Source: Diabrotica undecimpunctata (taxonomy: Eukaryota > Arthropoda > Insecta > Coleoptera > Chrysomelidae). Taken from it: DNA of 64,000 nucleotides. Below, one piece after another: positions 11,240-22,101 of this stretch. The stretch is from the NCBI RefSeq assembly GCF_040954645.1, contig NC_092807.1, positions 83,456,608 to 83,520,607 on the forward strand, given 5' to 3'. Below the pieces are notes generated by a model that worked only from the letters and a program-made list of their open reading frames with translations, had not been told where the DNA came from and ran no database searches. Made by a program: the position numbers and the translations under genes. The first letter of the stretch is position 1. Each line of letters begins with the position of its first letter.

Positions 11240-11724
11240 CCCTTTCGATACTGTAGCCGTAAAAGTACGATTTTCATTTGCAGCTTTGATGAGCGAGCGC
11301 CGTAATTACGCAAATTAATCTCCATCGTTCAGATTCTGTCAACGTACATTTTTAAGTATTTGCATCTTTGAAGAGCTATAATCGTAATAGTACGTTCTAC
11401 ATTGTCCATCTTGCTTACTAGTATCGTTCATGTACGTTACGATCCACAAATACACCATACTGATGCCGTACATACGCAGCAGCACATCACCCACCCTAGC
11501 GCCGTTCTTTCTGAATACCGTTTTTTGAAGTTTTACGAAAACAAATTCCACTACTTCGATAAAACGAATTAAACAAACTGCCGTCAAACGAAAAACGATT
11601 CAACCACTTTAATATAAAGAATGTAAACTACTGAGTGGCCGTCTCAGTAGTTTACACTCTTTAAAATTTTCCCGGCGCCGTATATGAGCAACGCGCAACC
11701 GATACTTGGCCCGTAGCGAAAGGG
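11240..11724. mobile_element. piggyBac-like MITE with TTAA flank and internal hairpin
   Basis: Starts CCCTTTCGATAC after TTAA (11236-11239) and ends GTAGCGAAAGGG before CTAA, giving 12-bp inverted termini with one mismatch and a nearly intact TTAA duplication. An internal palindrome at 11615-11663 has 21-bp arms with one mismatch around a 7-nt loop. The minus-strand open frame inside (11339-11587) resembles no protein I know. Probably mobilised by a piggyBac-type transposase. Confidence 0.65.
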
Positions 11725-13239
11725 CTAATGAAAAACATTCAACAAGCTACGCATTCACGCTAGCTAAATGCAAAATCTTTTTGGAAATATAAAAGTGCTC
11801 TGCTAGATTTTTACTATATTTTTACCAGCCTAGTCATTTTTTCTTAACTACCCTATTTGAAAACATTCTGAAATGTTCCTCTGTGCTAACTAATATTTAT
11901 TTTTTAAATGTTTAAATATTGAAAATATGATAATACTTTATTCCAAAAATTATAAGTTTTAACTGATTTATAAAATTGACTGTGATTCGAATAGTGAGTA
12001 CATGGCTAAGCGAAATCGAATCGTGAATTTTATTATGAATATAAAATAACCGAAATCCAGTTGAGTTTTAGTAAATACAATGGAATTGTTATATTTCACA
12101 GAATAATTACCAGGTAAGAAATATTCAAATTGAAATAATTTTATTATATCTATTACATTAATTACCTAACTTTAATGAAGAGTCGGGACACCTTACGCAC
12201 ATATTGTTAAAAGACTAAAAGATTTGTATTTATTAGGTACATCCATAGACCTGAGCGAAGCGTACGGCCAATCAAGGAGTGGGGGCTGCAGTCTTAATCG
12301 GATATTATATTGATATCGCCCGCTTCACTAATATTAAGCTTTGGCAATACATTACAAATAAAGCGCCTCTGTACTGTCTCTGAGTGTGTTTTATGCTGAG
12401 TACAATAGTTTTTGAGTAATTTTTAATAGTAAAAACCAGTACACATTCATCTACGCACGATCACGTCTGATTTGTATTGTATTTGACTGAAGAGCTGAAC
12501 GCCTGAAAAGTTGATTTGTATTTTTTTATAACAGACAACAAAGTACGACTTTACACCCCCCAAAATTATTGTCTAAAGTGCGGAATTTACGCCCAGTGTG
12601 TTAGGTGAAAAATATGAAGATAACAAAAAATAGTAAAATGTTGAAGTAAAAGTGTAATACAAAAAAAATATTAAAAATACCTTTTTTAATTTTGTTTTGT
12701 CAGTTCAAAATTCAACCTAGAGCAATTCTTGGCTTCTCATCGAGGGATAAACAATTGTGAAGGTGGTAAATGAATGGAAAAAACTTTGTAGCACACAGTG
12801 ATGTTTAAAAATTACTTTTTTTTTATTTTAACCTACGCTACTACAGGTTAGTTGAGAGGTGAAAAATTAGTAAAAATCGAGAGTCATGTGGTATTTCAAA
12901 ATTTTTATTTGAATTAGCTAGCTTAATATTCGAACTTCCGCTCAATAGCTTAATATTGACTTCCCAGAAGGAGTAGATAAGGGATGAAAAATTAGTAGGG
13001 TGGTAACACATTTGTAAAAATCTATCAAAACACTGTAGTATTTCAAAAATATTTTTTTTAATTCTGCTGGCTCGAATATTTAGCTAACGGGAACGTTTCC
13101 AAATAAGATTGCTGTAGTGGTGGAAAATTGTCAGAGTGGTGAAAGTCTAGCAAAAACTTACCAGAACATTTTTTTATTTTAATTATACAAATAAAAAAAT
13201 AAAATAAAATTATAACATATTCATTATCTGACTCAGGAG
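11725..13239. other. Interior of the inverted-repeat element, non-coding
   Basis: No supported gene. From about 12838 to 13165 there are several diverged units like those at the element ends (GGTGAAAAATTAGTA, GGTGGTAACA, TTCTGCTGGCTCGAAT). The rest (12.0-12.8 kb) is unassigned. Confidence 0.45.
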
Positions 13240-15259
13240 CAACGTCGTCAGCTTGCTCACTGGTACGCCACTGGAAAATTTTCTCGTAAAATGGTTTATT
13301 ATTCTTCTAAAATGCTGTTTTGAACTTGCTTGATATTTGCAATTCTTTTGGGATTAATGGCTACAGCATTATTTGGGTAAGCTAATGATGTTGGTAGCAA
13401 CACGGGGTGTTTGGTTTTGGAAAGACGAAACGTATGACTAATGAAACCGTCAATAAAATCGTGAGTCACAATTGTACCTTTTGCATGCTTATCATATTCA
13501 AACGACAAAAACGACGATGGAGAGAAGGTTTTTTTTGTTGTTTTTATACCTTTGAACCTAGGCTTTCATTTCAGAGGCAGTTTCGCTTGTAACATGTTGG
13601 CCACCAATTACGATAATCTACTATCTGACGTGTCTTCATCTCAAAAACGGAAAAATTTGTCCCAGCTCCTGCCATAAGGGAATAATATTGGTCTGGCACA
13701 TAAATTCTCTCATGCTTCTTAAGTTTTTGATTTTAGCACCCAAAAATCAATGATGGCAAAAATAAATGTCCTCTGATTGGAAAGTAATGGATTATTTTGA
13801 AAAATCTGCCTGTATCCGTCAATGAGAGCAAAAACCGGATCATCGTATGGTTCTTATTTTGTCCAGAACAGTTGTCGCAGAACAAAAACACTTCTTGTAC
13901 GTTATCAGGTAAAAAAGTTTCAAAATAATGGGACAACATGGAACAAACTTTATTAGCGCCTTTATTGTCTTGGCCTTTATGATAAACATAAAACACAAAT
14001 TCCTTGGTTTTAACATTTTTTATACCGAAGCAGTTCACCCATAGTTGACGCAAATAAAATATCTCTTGTATCGGTATACAGGGCAGAGGAAGATGTTGCA
14101 ACAGAGAACAACTGCGTCCTCTCGATTTTCACAAATATCTTTCACAAGATTTATCTTGTAAAATTTTTTGTGCTCCTAGGTACTGGCAGTTGATTTTTAT
14201 AAAAAATTCTTCGCACTTAATACAGGTATCAACTTGGGCTCTACCAAAACGCAAAGAAAACTGTTCTTCAAAATATTTTGCGTAGTATTTATACTTAACA
14301 TCCACATTTGGATTTTTTCTTTAAAAAGACTATTCATGGTTTTGAAATCTAGGCGTGCATCATTCCATTTTTTACTTGCATAGTGTGTCTGTTTTATAGG
14401 AAATTACAAAATATGATCATAAATGAGCTTATGAACTTCAGGTGATTTGGTATTCCATTTCGGGTGTTGTCCTCGCCTATCACGGGGGTCAAAGACTTAA
14501 GAAGCAAGTTGCAAATTCTTCTTACACGACCTTCTGATATCCCATAAATCGAAGTAAAAGCCTTTTTACAGACCTTTTCGTTCTTCTTTCGATTTGGAAC
14601 ATGATAGGTGAATTGAAATTCTTTCAACACTACTCCTTCTTTTCGGGCACGGTGTCTCTAAACGGGCACCTTTTTGATATTTTGCTGAAAGAATATATCT
14701 TGCTCATTTTTGGTGAAAAAGTTGTTTAGTCTGTCAACGCAAAAAGGCAATTCTTCTTCAGAAAATTTTTTGAAACATTTTGATCTGCATCTAAAAAGAA
14801 AAGAGATTTTTAAGAAATGGTAAAATTTCTAGTACACTAGAACATAAAATAAGTTTGTAGCTCATAAATTCCTGTATAGTGATATTAAACCTCTTATTAA
14901 TATTACAAAAATCGCCGATTTTTATCCTTGGAACAAGTGTTCATTGAACTGACACTAAGTTTATATTTTTAAAATTTGCAAAACAAGAATTTTAACGACA
15001 ATATAACATTACTGTAGTTTGTTTATATATTGCGGAAAAAATATGGTTTTATTAATGAAATATTAAACTATGTTATGGAAACTATAAAAATTTGCCTATT
15101 GCTGATACAAATGGTAATAAACAAACCTCTAACTTTGTCATTACGTAGAACATTATCTCTGTATTTGTCTGGATTGAGTTTTCTCTTTTTTAAGGGTAAA
15201 TGTTCATGTACACTATCGTCAGATGAAGTAGGCATATTATTTCTTTGTTTAAATAACAA
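13240..15259 (-). pseudogene. DNCSGQNKN-family protein (candidate transposase), broken
   Basis: Minus strand, probably with an intron. The N-terminal exon (about 15259-15125) reads LPLKKRKLNPDKYRDNVLRN. The next block begins after CTTTTTAG near 14790 with RSKCFKKFSEEELPFCVDRL, then VCKKAFTSIYGISEGRVRRI (14630-14400), FSLRFGRAQVDTCIKC near 14.25 kb, FLFCDNCSGQNKNHTMIRFL (13850-13880), IHYFPIRGH, and YVPDQYYSLMAGAG and DYRNWWP near 13.6 kb. This order is that of a large insect multicopy family of unknown function; I recall DUF7869-type labels for DNCxGQNKN proteins but cannot verify that. At least five stops interrupt it, so it is dead. A fragment of the same family lies at 62230-62895. Confidence 0.7.
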
Positions 15260-15559
15260 AAAACCAATAAATTTAAATTAATCGTTGTCAAGCACTTAAC
15301 CTCACAACACAACACATTAATGAAATCTGAAATGGTAACATGGTAACGTAAACGACTCAACAATCATACGATCTCGGCTACCAACCAAATTCTTAGAAAT
15401 TATGTTTACAAATGCACCTCAAAAACTGCATACGTCCAGGACTCGCGTTGTTTTTGCACAGACCTTCAATTTTAGTTGTAGAATATTTCGATAGGTTATC
15501 TACGGACTGGTGTCGTTTTTTGCACACAACGTGTGTTTATCTTAGAGGAGTCTGTTCCT

Positions 15560-16327
15560 CACAAAAAGTTAGTTTCTGAAAATTGTGGACTTATGCACTT
15601 TTTGAAATGACTGATTCAATTGTAAAAATAGATTTTTCATCACCTTAAATTTTAACCTAAGAATTGGGGGTGAAAAATTACTAGGGTGGTAATAAATTCG
15701 TAAAAACCTAGCAGAACACTGTGATATTTTAAAAATAATTTTTATTAATTTCTCTTGCTCGAATGTTGCTAGCAGGAACGTTTCCAAATAATATTGGTTT
15801 AGGATTGAAAAAATATCATGGTGATCAAAGTTTAGTATAAACTTAACAGAACACTTTTTTATTTTAGTTATAAGTAGGGGAGACTGAAATTATAAAAAAA
15901 TCACCTTAAATTTTAATCTAACAGAATTATTGACTTCCCATATGGGGTAGTTGAGGGGGGGAAATTACTAAGGTAATAGATTAATAGAGTTGAGGTAATA
16001 AATTCGTAAAAACATTGCAGAACACTGTGGTATATTATATTTTTTTAACTCTGCCAGTTTTAACTGTGAGCCAGCAGAATCGCTCCGCTTCATGGTGGTT
16101 TGGTGGTGAAAAATTTTTAGGGTGGTAATAAATTAGTAAAAAATGAGTGAAAAAATATGGGGGCAGCAAAAAGTTTTTTTTTATTCTGCTAGCAGAATCG
16201 CTTCCATTAAGGGTGATTTGGTGGTGAAAAATTATTAGGGTGGTAATAAATTAGTAAAAATGGGTGAAAAAAATATTACGTAGGTTAAGTTGGATTCCGC
16301 TCATTTGTCCCCGCTAGCTTAAGGGTA
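15560..16327. repeat. Right-end subterminal repeat array of the inverted-repeat element
   Basis: Four diverged units, each with a core like GGTGAAAAATTA.TAGGGTGGTAATAAATT.GTAAAAA (near 15665, 15950, 16095 and 16210). Each is usually preceded by a TTCTGCTAGCAGAATCG-like stretch. Inverted counterparts occupy about 10860-11200 at the left end. Such arrays are typical transposase-binding regions in DNA transposons. Confidence 0.65.
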
Positions 16328-16479
16328 TCTTATTATTATTAGAGTTACAGTCGACATGTACCTAGTTTGATTCGTGCCAGTAGAATTGTTAACTTAGTAA
16401 TATTGACCCAGCCATTTCATTTACCATTCTGCAGTTGTAAAACTAATGACCTAAGGACCACAACACATGACAGTACCTA

Positions 16480-19195
16480 TAACAATACAGGGTGGCTTCA
16501 AGGCGATTTGTGTACTCGTCCGGATGTTTGACTAAAAATGCAGGTTTCCACTAAAATTGACGAGGGATGAAGTTTTCTGTTTTTAGGTATATGGACTCAT
16601 ACGTTTTCGAAAGCAGCACATGAAGTTTTAAAGGGTCTCTTGGGTTCTGGAGTGTTACCCATTGATAACTTGAAGGGTCAAATTCCTGTTTCGAGAGTTT
16701 AACCTCTAGATAATTGTAGGGATTTTTGAGATGTCATGAATTTCTCGGGAGGGAAATCGCTAGGTTTCCTAACTTGCTCTATGTGGGATAAAGAGTTCGG
16801 TATAAAGCAGTTTTTGTTTCAGAGAGGCATTTAAAAACAGCAGGTGTTCCATCTGTACTTTATTAAAGGTCAAATATAGGCTTCAAAAGTATAGATAAAT
16901 GTTTTTACATGCCACTTTCCAATTCTTCCCGAAAGTGGATTTAGAAGTAGTGCTCTGTTTTTTATGCTATCTAAAGTTGCCTTTAGATCAACATATCAGC
17001 TGAGAATCCTGGTGAACTGGACTCCAAGATAATTTGCTATCGTGCAGACAGAGAGTCTTTCTATCATTAGATCATCAGTTTATTATTTTCTATCATCAGT
17101 TTTAAGAGGTACTGGTTTTCTCTTCACTATCATCAGAGTAGAGCAGAAGTTGAGTGCCTGAGATATTTTGGGTGGTCAAATTGTTGTTGTACACGAAATA
17201 TAACAGCAGAACTAGAATTAAGTGGGTAGGTGGGTAGTTGTGAGATTTCAGCTAGTGGAGTAAAGTGTGTTGAGACATGACCACGTATTTTTGCTCTTAC
17301 GGTTGCCTCACTCAGATATGATTTTTTAATTTTTATAAATTGTACAACACCTTAACACCCTCTCGAACATCAGGAAACTTGGCCATAGCGACTATGGTCT
17401 ATTAATACATGTTGGGTAGATTTACTAGATTTAAGTCCATATTGAGAGTTAAGGATAAAGTGGGTTTCGAAAAATCCGATGAGTCTTTCCTTAAGGATAT
17501 ACTCAAGGATTTTCCATAGCATGTTAGTAAGAGAGCTAAGTTGGCAGCATTCAACATGAGGTCAAGGTTTACAACATAATCGTATCAGCTATTTTCTGAG
17601 GAGTAAGAAAAAGAGTTTTAGACATACATTAATGATTTTTGCGAAAAGCGGAGTAATACTTTCTGGAAGTTGTTTTAGACATCTACAACTTAAGTCATCA
17701 GGTTCGGGAGAATTATTTTTACTTATGTGGCAATAAATGTAAATTGACGATGAGAGAGTATTTCGAACGAAATGTTCCGTTTGGAAATTTTTTCCAAGCA
17801 AATTTTTAAAGGATTTTTCTATTTTTCCTTAAGAATTTATTATTAGGACTTTGAGTTTATTCCAAAATTTAGCGGCTTCTCTGGAATCTAGTTTAGAGAT
17901 TTCACTATCCCACTGGTAAGCCTGTACGATGGATATTTACCTCTTAATTCTAGCACAGGAATGGTTGTATCCTTTTTTGATTTTGCAAATTTTGTTGATA
18001 TTGCATTGACGTAAAAGCAGTATTTTTTGTTTTATTTTGGCTGGATGTATGGAGGGTGCATCGGAGAGAAATAGCTTATTTACCGGTTTGGAATGAAGCA
18101 TGTGATAGCCTTAAGTATGAGACTTTCTATTTGAATTGCACTTTTACGGTACTTTTAGTTGTATGGAGTTCATCTAACTTAGGGAGATTTTAGAAGATAT
18201 ACTTTGTATACAGGTTCTAATCAGCGTGTCGATAATCTCGTATTATTCTGGTTGAAGTTTTAGGAGATAGTATGTTTGAATTGACCAGAATTGAAAGGTG
18301 GTCAGATGTTATCGAATTTTCTATTCGAGTCGAACATTTGAATTGGCGTTTAAAAATGTGATGTCACTGTGAGTGATTCTAAAAATGGGAAGGTTTAATA
18401 GTAGGTATGTCCTAAAATTATACCCCTCCTTGACTTGTTCTTTGATTGCCGAATTGGGTATTTCTACAGATGGATACAAAACGATTCGAATAACTGTAGT
18501 AAGAGATTATTGTAAAGGTTATGTTGTTTTTAAGAGGCAGATCAATTGCCAGGTAGTGCACACCGGTAAGTTGTGAAAACTTATATAAAGATTGTGGTAT
18601 GCCATGTTTAACTAAGACTTCACAGGGAAATCTGACAACGGTTTCAGTGTTTTGTTAATACTTTGCAAAAGTAGGCTCAGTTTTACTGCGAGTGTCGATA
18701 ATCTCGTTTTGAAGAATCCCTGCCAATTTTCTGCACCTATGACAAAATCAATGAAAGGGTTTAGTAGTTGGTATAGAATGTCAGTGAGACGTTATTGTTT
18801 TAGCCAGTCATGAGACAGGGGTGACCAAAAATTTTTTTAAACCAATTTAAATGACACCGCTCTAAATACCACATGGTATTTAGAGCGGTGTCATTTTTTA
18901 TATATGTGGTGAGATTTAAAGATGGTATACTCCCCTCCACAAATACTAGTTGGATCGTACTAAAAGTTTGCGGAATTTCCTGTCTGTTAGGGATGATTTA
19001 GATAAGGCATGGTATTCTCCACTGGAATTTAGGTATTTTGGTCTGGTGCTGGTCTTAGGCGCTCTGTTTGATTTGATTTTCTGTACTACAATTTGGGCAG
19101 GTAAAGTTTCTGTTTCTACGTTTAGAGATAAAGTAGCCGTTTTTGCATTATTTGTTGCAATATTTTCTATTGAGCTTAATGGGGTTTGATTTTGA
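16480..19195 (-). pseudogene. Decayed non-LTR retrotransposon (Jockey/CR1-like)
   Basis: Minus strand, 5' at about 19195. A Ser/Thr-rich segment (19195-18950) may be the end of ORF1. Endonuclease-like residues follow (18.7-18.2 kb). Around 17.8-17.6 kb a pre-RT stretch reads SPEPDDLSCRCLKQLPESI. Then come NMLWKILEYILKERLIGFFE (about 17.5 kb), a degenerate YSDD box at 17129-17140, and YLGVQFTRIL near 17.0 kb. Numerous stops. It lacks clear clade-diagnostic residues, so the clade is a guess. It lies in the receptor intron, between the inverted-repeat element and the errantivirus-like element. Confidence 0.6.
18849..18896. repeat. Perfect palindrome with 23-bp arms and a 2-nt centre
   Basis: The left arm (18849-18871) starts AAATGACACCGCTC; the right arm (18874-18896) is its exact reverse complement ending GAGCGGTGTCATTT. 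Only CA separates them. It lies between the ORF1-like and endonuclease-like parts of the decayed LINE, so it is probably a later insertion or a foldback. Confidence 0.9.
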
Positions 19196-19388
19196 ACGAA
19201 AAACGTGAGTTATAGTCGTTGACCCTATAAGCCAATACCCTAAATTCGATACGTCAGCACCTGAACTATGATCGACCTGAATATAAAGGTGCAACTCGTG
19301 AATTTTATTGTTTTATTTTCCAATGTGTAATGTATTTCATTTTTATTAATTATTATTCAGTCTCATTTGAACCTTTGTACAGTGAAGT

Positions 19389-19904
19389 GTGATTTTAATA
19401 TTGCAACGTTTAAGAACGTAACAAAGTTCTCTCGTATTGGTTAATTAAATATTAATTTTTGCTATTATCCTGAAGGGCAGAAACTATTAGTGGCGAAGTT
19501 TTAGTGGATTTTTCGTAGAATTCAATTGCGGATATTGGTGAGTTTTATCTCTTTGACGAAAAAAGAACCAGTTTCCGTTTTTCATTACCTTTTCGAACTG
19601 TCAGTGATTTTGGGCTACATCAGGACATCCAGAATTTCCAGGGACAGTGATTTTAATATTGCAACGTTTAAGAACGTAACAAAGTTCTCTCGCATTGGTT
19701 AATTAAATATTAATTTTTGCTATTATCCTGAAGGGCAGAAACTATTAGTGGCGCAGTTTTAGTGAATTTTTCGTAGAATTCAATTGCGGATATTCGTGAG
19801 TTTTATCTCTTTGACGAAAAAAGAACCGGTTTCCGTTTTTCATTAACTTTTCGAACTGTCAGTGATTTTGGGCTACATCAGGACATCCAGAATTTCCAGG
19901 GACA
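19389..19904. repeat. 258-bp tandem duplication spanning LTR end and leader
   Basis: Copies at 19389-19646 and 19647-19904 are nearly identical: by eye a handful of substitutions, such as CGTATTGG versus CGCATTGG and TGGCGAAG versus TGGCGCAG. The unit contains the candidate primer-binding site, so this site is doubled. Confidence 0.9.
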
Positions 19905-20084
19905 CCAGAATGAAGAAGCAGAAGTAAATAAATGTGGTAAGCTAATAATTTTTATTCATATTCAGACTCCTCTTTGACTATTAAATCCTTTTGTGAAAAT
20001 AATAGTCAAGAGTACGTATTAGTTACTTATTATTTTTGACTGGTAAGAATATAATTAAGAAAGAAAAAGAGTAAATAAAAAAAA

Positions 20085-20950
20085 ATGACTTCACCACGTA
20101 CTTCAAATGCTACTATTATCGTACCTAAGTTAGATATCGCAAATTTAGCCATTATTCCTTGTTTTGATGGCAATATCAATAAACTTTATAGATTTATAAA
20201 TGCTACCGAATCAATCTTAAAACATTATTTTGATACAACTAATCCTAATAGCTTTCAAAATTGTTTATTATTGAACAGTATATTAAATAAATTAAAAGGA
20301 AGAGCTGAAAAAATAATTGCGATTAGCGGCAATACTGATTGGAATGGTATAAAAAATACATTAATTTTAAATTTTGCTGATCAAAGAGACGAAAATTGTC
20401 TAAATCAGGATTTAGTTAATCTTAAACAAAACCCCAAAACTATCAGCATAATGTCCAAAATTCTAATAGGTCAACTCAAAATGTTTGGCGACTAAATCCA
20501 AATTTTGTTCCTAACAGATCCACTAACATGAGTATATCTACTAGGAATAGTACTCCCCAGTTCAAAAATAGCTTTCAAAACCCTAACAAGCCAGCTTAGA
20601 ACGCTTGGCTACCAAATTCCAATTTTGCTCCAAACACATCTACTCCTATGAGTACAACAACTAGAAATAGTACTCCCCAATCCAGAAATAATTTCCACAA
20701 CCCTAGAAATCCAAATCAAAATTTAATATTCGAAAAACTATATAATACCGAATACAAATCGATTAATAATAGTGATCATCAAAATACTCCTCAGACTTCT
20801 CATCAACAAGCTTTTGATATTGTTAACGAAGAGCATTATCAAAATTTTCAAGACAGCATCTTTCAAAACCAACCGACTTAATAGAATTAAATTTTTCCAC
20901 AAATAAAAGAGAACTGCCATATATTCAGATTCATGATCCTCCATTAAAGT
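20085..20950 (+). pseudogene. Errantivirus-like Gag, with start of protease
   Basis: Begins MTSPRTSNATIIV and contains IIPCFDGNINKLYRFINATE, LLNSILNKLKGRAEKIIAIS and NFADQRDENCLNQDL, the retrotransposon Gag pattern of the 17.6/297 group. A stop or shift at about 20495 breaks the frame. Downstream, Asn/Ser-rich tandem units (NSTPQFKNSFQNPNKP, NSTPQSRNNFHNPRNP) form the tail. After a stop at 20879-20881, reading continues with KRELPYIQIHDPPLK, the approach to an aspartic protease, then the sequence is cut at about 20950. This retrovirus-like copy is inactive. Confidence 0.75.
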
Positions 20951-20956
20951 AATTAA

Positions 20957-22101
20957 TTTTGACACATTGGCGGCATAGTTCGCGTAAAGAGGTGTTTATG
21001 TGTAAAGTTACTGTGTCCTAGTCGCAAACGTGTTATTTTCACTTGGTCGTGTCTATTCGCTGTGGGTTGGAGCCACAGTTCTACTAATTGTTTGATTTCC
21101 TTGAGTTTATTTTGTGATGCACTCCACTTATTTTGCCACGCACTTAACACTTTATATTTTATTTCTGACTTGAAGTCATCTGAAAAAACCTCATTAATAA
21201 GAATGGAGTCCTGGCTGAAGGATGCTAAGCGGGCTAGTTCATCTACTTCTTCATTTTCTTGTATACCTGAATGTGATGAAACAAACATAAAGTCAACAGT
21301 GATCTTATTATTATTTAGAATCTCTTATTATTTAGAATCTATTATAAAACATTAGTGCGAAGTATTATGACATATGGGGCCGAAAATTGGATCATAAACA
21401 AGAAAAACAGCAGTAAGATAATAGCAACAGAGATGGAATGCCTGCGAAGATGCTGCAGAGTAACAAGAATGGATAGGAGAAGTAATGACGAAATAAAGCA
21501 AAGAACATCAATAGAAACAGACATACTAACATATATAGAACAAAAAAGACTAAAGTGGTATGGACATGTAAGAAGAGCTAGCGACAGCAGATGGATAAAA
21601 AGAATAACCGAATGGAGCCCCATAGGAAGGAGGAAAAGAGGACGACCCCGAAAATCCTGGAGGAACGAAGTAGACGACGCCATGAGTAAGAGAGGACTAA
21701 ACGATGGAGAATGGAACAACAGAGAGAGATGGAAACGGTTGAGCGAGGGAAGGCAGTGAATACTGTAGAATCCCTAAATATATATATATATATATTTTTG
21801 ATTTGATATGTGAGGCAATTGGATTATTTTTATATAAACGTTTGATAGTGTGAAGTGAGCTTAGTGAATCGGTTATTATGAGAGACGGGTACTGTTTCGA
21901 CTCTTTTATGTGGATAAGTGCTTGTAATATTGCAAACAACTCCGCAGTGTATGACGAAGTAATGGGATTAAATTTAAATTTTAAGGATGTATTGGGTGTA
22001 AGGATAGCTGCACCAACACCGTCTGAAGATTTGAATGCGTCAGTGTATATCTTATCGTGATTTTTATAAGTTTCCATTTCTGTTAAGAATGATTGTTTGA
22101 T
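20957..22101 (-). pseudogene. I-type LINE, RNase H region (3' part of ORF2)
   Basis: Minus strand. At 22077-21805 it reads IYTDAFKSSDGVGAAI, SYTAELFAILQAL and LIITDSLSSLHTIKRL, the three acidic RNase H positions. At 21288-20957 it continues with FVSSHSGIQENEEVDELARL and RLRLGHSNFTHKHLFTRTMP, ending at the start of a Cys-rich tail. It is split by an RTE 3' fragment at about 21345-21800 and by the RTE copy at 22102-23160. Across the second split the reading frame is continuous. It belongs to the LINE whose endonuclease and RT lie at 33126-35893. Confidence 0.8.
21345..21800 (+). pseudogene. 5'-truncated RTE-like LINE 3' end, (TA)n tail
   Basis: Encodes only the C-terminal region after RT: TYGAENWII, ATEMECLRRCCRVTRMDRRS, RLKWYGHVRR and GRRKRGRPRKSW, then a stop and a TA-repeat tail at 21778-21796. 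It inserted into the I LINE RNase H region; the host coding sequence resumes on each side with matching residues. A clear target-site duplication was not identified. Confidence 0.75.

Larger units (their letters stand above)
10811..16327. mobile_element. DNA transposon with terminal inverted repeats around a DNCSGQNKN-family gene
   Basis: The left end reads ACCCTTAAGCTAGCGGGGAC and the right end is its reverse complement (GTCCCCGCTAGC, then TTAAGGGT). The match extends inward through AAATGAGCGGAATTCAA and ACCTACGTAATATTTTTCAC. Reading the TTAA inside each end as the target site is one option; a longer terminus is another. Diverged units resembling GGTGGTAATAAATTAGTAAAAA are dispersed in inverted orientation near both ends and again at 12.8-13.2 kb. 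The only gene-like content is the minus-strand pseudogene at 13240-15259, so that protein is the candidate transposase. A piggyBac-like MITE has inserted at 11240-11724. Confidence 0.65.
19209..20956 (+). mobile_element. Errantivirus-like (Gypsy group) element, 5' part
   Basis: The candidate 5' LTR starts at AGTTATAG (19209), which fits the AGTTA-type LTR start of the gypsy/17.6 group. TATAAA occurs near 19284. TGGCGAAGTTTTAG and TGGCGCAGTTTTAG at about 19491 and 19749 look like primer-binding sites starting with TGG. A gag frame starts at 20085. The element is cut at about 20956 by an I-type LINE and resumes near 37.8 kb. I found no matching 3' LTR before 49 kb, so the 3' end seems lost. Confidence 0.6.
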
